Assembly: GCF_001039355.2 (NCBI RefSeq)
Contig: NW_019775291.1
Span: 1,112,719-1,161,310 of the forward strand
Length of the DNA: 48,592 nucleotides
From: Lingula anatina
Lineage: Eukaryota; Brachiopoda; Lingulata; Lingulida; Lingulidae
Reading direction: 5' to 3'
Position 1 is the first letter of the stretch, and every line of letters begins with the position of its first letter. The translations under genes were made by a program, and so were the position numbers. The notes beneath the pieces are model-generated. The model saw only the letters and a list, made by a program, of their open reading frames with translations. It was not told the DNA's origin and did no database searches. Below, piece by piece: positions 43,671 to 48,592 of the stretch.

Positions 43671-45322
43671 AACATTCTTTTGGAATATAATTTTCTATCA
43701 ATTTTTTAGCCAGAGTGTATCATATTGACTGTAAATATATAGTCCCCTATACTCATTGGCTGCCATTTCTTTCAAATGCGACAGAATACATATGCAATAG
43801 TATTTAAACTCAAAAGTATTCTTTTCCATGTCAAATGTGAGTGATTACCATGTACATAAAACGTTGTGCGATTTTTTACGTCAAATGTGAGTGATTTGTA
43901 TTTATTATGGGATATTATGTGTCTTTTATCTAATCTTCGGTTATTGTTGACCATTTGATCTTTCTTTTTATGTACAGACACAGATGAATACATGTAGCCA
44001 TCACATGCGTCTGTCGTCGCCGTCGTCGTCGCCGTGCACTTTTACCGATAACACGATAAGTGGAAAACCATTTTACCTTTTGGCTTGAAACTTACAGCGC
44101 TGATGAATATTTATAATACGCAGGCCAAGTTCGAAAATCATTATGCTCGGGTCATTTTTATGGAAGTTATGCTGTTTTTTTTTTTCACATTTTCAGCATT
44201 TTATAACACCAATAACACAATAAGTGAAAAACCGTTGTACTTTTTTGCTTGAAACTTACAGACCTAATGAATATTCACAATACGCAGGTCAAGTTTGAAA
44301 ATAAGCATGATTGGACTATTTTTACAAAAGTTATGCTGTTTTTTCTTTATTAAGCATATGTGCAACAACGATAACACAATAAGTGGAAAACCGTTTTTTC
44401 TTTTGGATTGAAATTTACAGAACTGATTAATATTCATAATACGTAGGTCAGCTTTGAAAATCAGCTTGATTGGACTATTTTTACAAAAGTTATGCTGTTT
44501 TTTTCTTTATTTAGCATTTATGCAACACTGATAATGCATTTTAAGGAAAAACAATCAGACTTTTGTCTTGCAACTCACAGGAGTGATCAATCTGACTAGT
44601 ATACAGATCAAGTTTGAAAATAAGCTTTATCAGTTAAGTTTTGATGAAGTTATTAGCCTTTTTTATGCAAGTGGTTTTTTCAGATTTAATTCTTAGGCAT
44701 GTTAACAGTCTGATTATGGAACTAATTAGATATGTAAAAGTGTTTTTTTGACATTTTCTGTTTCTTAACAATATTGATAGTTGCTTATATAAAAATAACA
44801 GTAAACCTGTCATCGTGCATTCTGTAATAAAGTATCAAAAATGGAAATGAACTCATATCATTGCAGTTCGTCAGATTCCATCTTTCACTAAGTTAAGAAT
44901 CTCAGAATGGAGCAAGCTGGACATTTAAAACTGTTCCAGTGATATTTTTCCTTAGACAACATTTTTTTTAAATTGATCGTATAAAAATGACAGTAAATTA
45001 ATTATTTTGTTTTATGTTAAGAAGGTGTTGAAAATGGAAAACGACTCTTTTCAATACAGTTATCTCTTGTTTATATTTGGCGATTTTCAAAGTGTGACTC
45101 TGAACTCTAGTCACATTTTTTAAATATCCATCATAGTTTTATTTAATTATTAAATAATTGATGGTTATTATGCTGTTAAGCATTGTGTAATATTCCATCC
45201 AAATTGAACAAAACCCTATTTTGGGCACTGCCTCCATAGTGACCGTGAAAAGAAAACCATGTCATTTACTCTTCTCACACCAACAGGAAAGAAACATAGG
45301 ACTGAAATACAGCTTCAGTTTG

Positions 45323-45349
45323 AATATATATATATATATATATATATAT
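45323..45349. repeat. TA microsatellite
   Basis: Thirteen TA units, placed where copy 2 of family C departs from copy 1. Confidence 0.95.
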
Positions 45350-45390
45350 CTCAAACTCAAAGATTAAAAGTTTGAATAGTAGCTTCATTA

Positions 45391-45840
45391 CCTCCGCCAA
45401 GGAGGTTATGTTTTCACCCCTGTCTGTCTGTTTGTCATCAACATAACTGAAAAAGTTATGAACCGATTTTGATGAAATTTTCAGGGTAGGAGGGAAATGG
45501 GTTAACTTAGAAGTGATTAGTTTTTGGTGGTGATCCGGATCATTAATCAAACAGTAATAATCAAAAATCGCTGCCTTGGCGGAGGTCTGCGATCTCGGAG
45601 TGCTTTTCTAGTTGGAATTATATTTACCTAGGTTATGTTTTCACCCGCGTTTGTCTGTTTGTCTGTTATCAACATAACTCCAAAAGTTATGGACCGATTT
45701 TGATGAAATTTTCAGGAACTGTCAGAAGTTGGCCAATGAAGAGATAATTAGATTTTGGTGATGATCCTGATTAATAATCAATCAATAATCATTAATAATA
45801 AAAAAATTGCTGCCTGCGCTCTCGGAGTGCTTTTCTAGTT
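45391..45840 (+). mobile_element. Two tandem copies of a CTCCGCCAAGG-type dispersed repeat
   Basis: Copy one (45391-45613) has CTCCGCCAAGG at 45392 and its complement CCTTGGCGGAG at 45574, with GTTATGTTTTCACCC, AACCGATTTTGATGAAATTT and CTCGGAGTGCTTTTCTAGTT in order. Copy two (about 45630-45840) repeats the same order but has lost the 11-bp inverted pair. Similar sequences are, as I recall, widespread in animal genomes. Non-coding. Confidence 0.8.
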
Positions 45841-46065
45841 TTGTTATGTTTTCTTTTTAATTTATTCTTAAACACTGGCATTTGTGACCTTAAACTCCCA
45901 TCCGCCTGAGGCTTTGCACATTTTCTGTGTTTCCACATAAGCAGTTGTATTGGTATGTATGACTTTAAACATTATGTAATATTTTATGCACCGTCATCAT
46001 TTTCAAATATTGGGACTTTCATCGTGTGAATTTGAACTCTCATGGTCCTGAAACTGTAATCTTAT

Positions 46066-46135
46066 TGAAGGGGTGGATTGAGACCATCTTCTGGATCTTC
46101 CGGAAGATGGTCAGGTTTTTAAGTTTATATTGATT
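46066..46135. repeat. Hairpin-containing dispersed repeat, copy 2
   Basis: GACCATCTTC at 46082 and GAAGATGGTC at 46103 form a 10-bp stem. The flanking sequence matches 8316-8385. Confidence 0.65.
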
Positions 46136-46379
46136 ATTTCTTTCTGTTGGAAGACCATCAAAATGTAGGATGGATCAACATAGATACTTTGGAATACTGT
46201 CATAAAATATCTCTGGATCCGTTCCTGTTATTGACCATGTTACCTGTTACATGTGACAGCTTTGCTGCCTTGTTTTTAAATCATTTTAAATCATTTTATA
46301 TGGCCACACATCTAGTAGTAATGAGCACTATTAAAAAACATAAGTAACATAAGTAAGTCTACTCGTTAAAAAAATGTAA

Positions 46380-47060
46380 ATTCATGGCCAGTGGCAGCCA
46401 TTTTGAATTTTTAAAGCCAAACTATAATCCAAATTAACTCAAGTAATTGAAAAGGGGCTCTGTTTTCATATTCAATACACTAAAAGTAATGAACAACTTA
46501 ATTTGGGATGATAAATCTACCATATTTCCAGACAGGACAGCTACATGTAAAAGACATGTTTTGTGCCAGCCATGTTAGATTTCAGGCTTTTTCATCTAAA
46601 TAAAAAGAATGCACCTTAAACAACCACTGCAGGCAGGAATTAGAGATTCCATGCTACATCAAAATAGCTCAGATATTGCAATTCTTTAATAATTAAAACA
46701 AGAATTGAAATATTATAAATTATCAAAATTTCTTAGAAAACAACAAAGTTGGCCGCCATCTTGGAAAATTTTGTTAAATGTTAAGTATAGTGCACCTCTT
46801 TGACTACACGTTTTGAATGATTTTGAATTCTATTTAGTTAATGTATTTGAAATATTTTAGATTTTATTGGTCCAAATGTAAATTTTTAACCCGTGTGTTA
46901 CCATGGCAACGGCTGCAGCACACACACACACCACCAGTTTAATGGTAAACAAGCAGAAAATAAAAGCTAATAAGGACTATCAGAAAAACATAGTGAACAA
47001 AAATCACCAAGGGGGAGGGTTTCGGTATTTGGCACACGGACTATATCTAAGTTCAAATTG
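46380..47060 (-). repeat. Family D unit in inverted orientation, part 2
   Basis: Reverse-complement matches to the direct units: GAAAAGGGGCTCTGTTTTCA near 46448, GTTGGCCGCCATCTTGG near 46748, TTACCATGGCAACGGCTG near 46899, and CCACCAGTTTAATGGTAAAC followed by AAGCAGAAAATA near 46931. With 43130-43670 it brackets copy 2 of family C. Confidence 0.8.
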
Positions 47061-48440
47061 TATTGCATCGGGATATCATTTCAAAATCGTAATTAACACA
47101 TTATTTTGATATTTCAGAACTTCCAACTCTGCGGTGATCCTTCAAAATACACGTGGGTCTGACTGCTAGAATCTTCCAAAGCCTTCCAGTCGTATTTTGG
47201 AACCTTACACGGGCGCACACTCACGCACTGACGTGCCCAAACGAACACGCAGCGCACATGTTATGTGGCGAAAATGGAACATGCTTTTTTGTGACTTTCA
47301 AACATTTTAGGACTACACCATCCACATGTCAGATTTCAACATATTTTAATATCTTAAAAAATGTGGTCGATCATATTCCCTTTTCAAATTATTCTCAGTC
47401 ATTGAGTATTTTTATTTTCAAATTATATTTTAATTGGGATGCATCTGATTCTATTTGAAACTCATTCAGCTTCTCTCCAATTTTATTATTGTGCAATGGT
47501 GTTATTATATTACTTAAGGGTTTAAAATGTCGATATAAATATTTATAGCATCTGTGTATTACAACTTTCAAACTCAAAGGTAAAAGTAACATTTTCACAA
47601 CGTTGCAGGTTAAAGTTTTAATTAATATACATTGGTTACATTAAATTAACTTGCATTGTAGGAGGCATTTTTATTTTAAAAGTTGTACGTGTTATGTGCC
47701 TGATCCAGTGAATGACGATCTAAAATCCAGAAGTCAAAGTAATATTAATTAAAATCTTCTCTAACTTTAATATATTTAAATTGCAGCAAAAAGGAAAAAA
47801 AACTTATTTTTAAATTTGTACAAATATGTGTTCAAAATTAACCAATTTTTTTGTGCTGAGATCAAGATACGAAATATGCGGTGTAGTATATCACAATATA
47901 TATAGGTATTAAAATTCTGGATCTGCCAATTTGAAGATGTATCATGTCTGCTCAAATTTAAAAAAAAACGTCGCCCCTTGGCCTATCCTGTATACCGCAC
48001 TAAATGTATACACAATATAAAGTATTAATGACACTTTTAAATACCCATGGAGCACTTACATGTTTTACTTTCCCTGGATTTTAAATTTAGTTCGACACTC
48101 TTTTAGATATTGGTTGTTCGACACCTTTTTAGATATTGACTTCTTTTAGTATATAGCGTGAACGCTGGTATTGAAATCCCAGTACAAACAAAGAAAGTAT
48201 TTGGAACAAGTTCCAATGCAAACCGTAACCACGCTTCCCAAATGTCAATAATTCATATTTTATTAAATTATTTGACTAGAGTCTGTGTCAATCTAAGTGT
48301 GCATATATATTTCTTCACCTTGAATTTCTGTAGCAAAAAAATGCCCTAAATAAATAAATATCACACTGGAATGACTTTGTTTTATAGTTTGATTTGAGTC
48401 TGGTTTGTGTGACTGCATAGCTGTGGGAGAAGATTTCTTT
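47061..48440. other. Intergenic, no gene seen
   Basis: AT-rich sequence. The open frames at 47153-47458 and 48158-48349 have no domain-like character or splice support. Confidence 0.5.
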
Positions 48441-48445
48441 TTGAA

Positions 48446-48592
48446 GGGTGACAAATGGGTCAAGTCCATTTGATTTGAGGGGTGACAGGTGGGGCCAGTC
48501 CATTCCATTTAAGGGGTGAAAGGTGGGGCGAGTCCATTCCATTTGAGGGGTGACAGGTGGGGCGAGTCCATTCGATATGAGGAGTGACAGGT
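48446..48592 (+). repeat. 34-bp minisatellite, running off the window end
   Basis: About 4.3 units with consensus GGGGTGACAGGTGGGGCGAG followed by TCCATTCCATTTGA. The first unit is the most diverged and the third and fourth are nearly identical, so the array probably continues to the right. Confidence 0.93.

Larger units (their letters stand above)
43965..46275 (+). mobile_element. Long non-autonomous repeat (family C), copy 2
   Basis: Same start (CTTTTTATGTACAGACACAG, GTCGTCGCCGTCGTC) and end (GTGACAGCTTTGCTGCCTTG) as copy 1 at 27.8 kb. It has four tandem units of about 160 bp instead of three. It is interrupted by a TA tract and two copies of another dispersed repeat (45323-45840). A hairpin sequence near 46.07-46.14 is also found at 8.3 kb. 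The start lacks the second half of the palindrome seen in copy 1. Confidence 0.85.

Noticed and set aside
48446-48592. CRISPR-like array at the right end
   Set aside because: Contiguous 34-bp units without spacers.
1-48592. tRNA, rRNA and snRNA genes
   Set aside because: I looked for B-box-like GGTTCGA.TCC sequences and conserved rRNA stretches and saw none in a plausible setting; a covariance search would be needed to exclude them.

Overview
The window looks like nuclear DNA of a repeat-rich, AT-rich invertebrate animal, most likely marine. Genes are split by GT-AG introns. Long C, G, CA, GA and TA tracts, several families of short inverted-repeat elements and long non-autonomous repeats fill most of the space. 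The gene content (an alpha-neurexin-type LNS-EGF exon, a chondroitin synthase family glycosyltransferase, an ISG12/IFI27-like protein) fits a lophotrochozoan or an invertebrate deuterostome. I cannot name the species.

Layout. 1-4.3 kb: no gene seen, with homopolymer tracts, A/T-rich short repeats and a foldback element at 3.9-4.13 kb. 4.3-15.0 kb, plus strand: a candidate four-exon gene for a protein of about 189 residues that I assembled from splice signals and do not recognise. The third exon is the most convincing part. Its introns carry inverted-repeat elements and microsatellites. 15.0-19.4 kb: another inverted-repeat element and the probable 5' region of the next gene. 19.48-24.38 kb, plus strand: a three-exon gene whose first exon is a neurexin LNS1 plus EGF module. 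Its next two exons give only a Ser/Thr-rich stalk, a short hydrophobic tail and a stop, followed by a polyadenylation signal. 26.2-27.4 kb, minus strand: three phase-compatible 3' exons of an ISG12/IFI27-like gene, partly built by tandem duplication; the 5' end is not found. 27.8-29.5 kb: a long non-autonomous repeat (copy 1). 30.92-31.24 kb: a GC-rich element with terminal inverted repeats. 32.8-35.7 kb, plus strand: a complete four-exon gene for a 450-residue Golgi-type glycosyltransferase of the chondroitin synthase family. 35.7-41 kb: no gene seen, with two inverted-repeat elements side by side at 39.24-39.68 kb. 41.0-47.1 kb: a composite repeat block in which units of about 720 bp stand in direct and inverted orientation around copy 2 of the long repeat. 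48.4 kb to the end: a 34-bp minisatellite that runs off the window.

The genes do not form an evident pathway. Two of them concern the cell surface: the neurexin-like adhesion module and the chondroitin-type glycosyltransferase. The ISG12-like gene is expected to be an immune or apoptosis-related membrane protein. All coding calls rest on reading the sequence, exon phase and splice consensus. No database or expression evidence was used.
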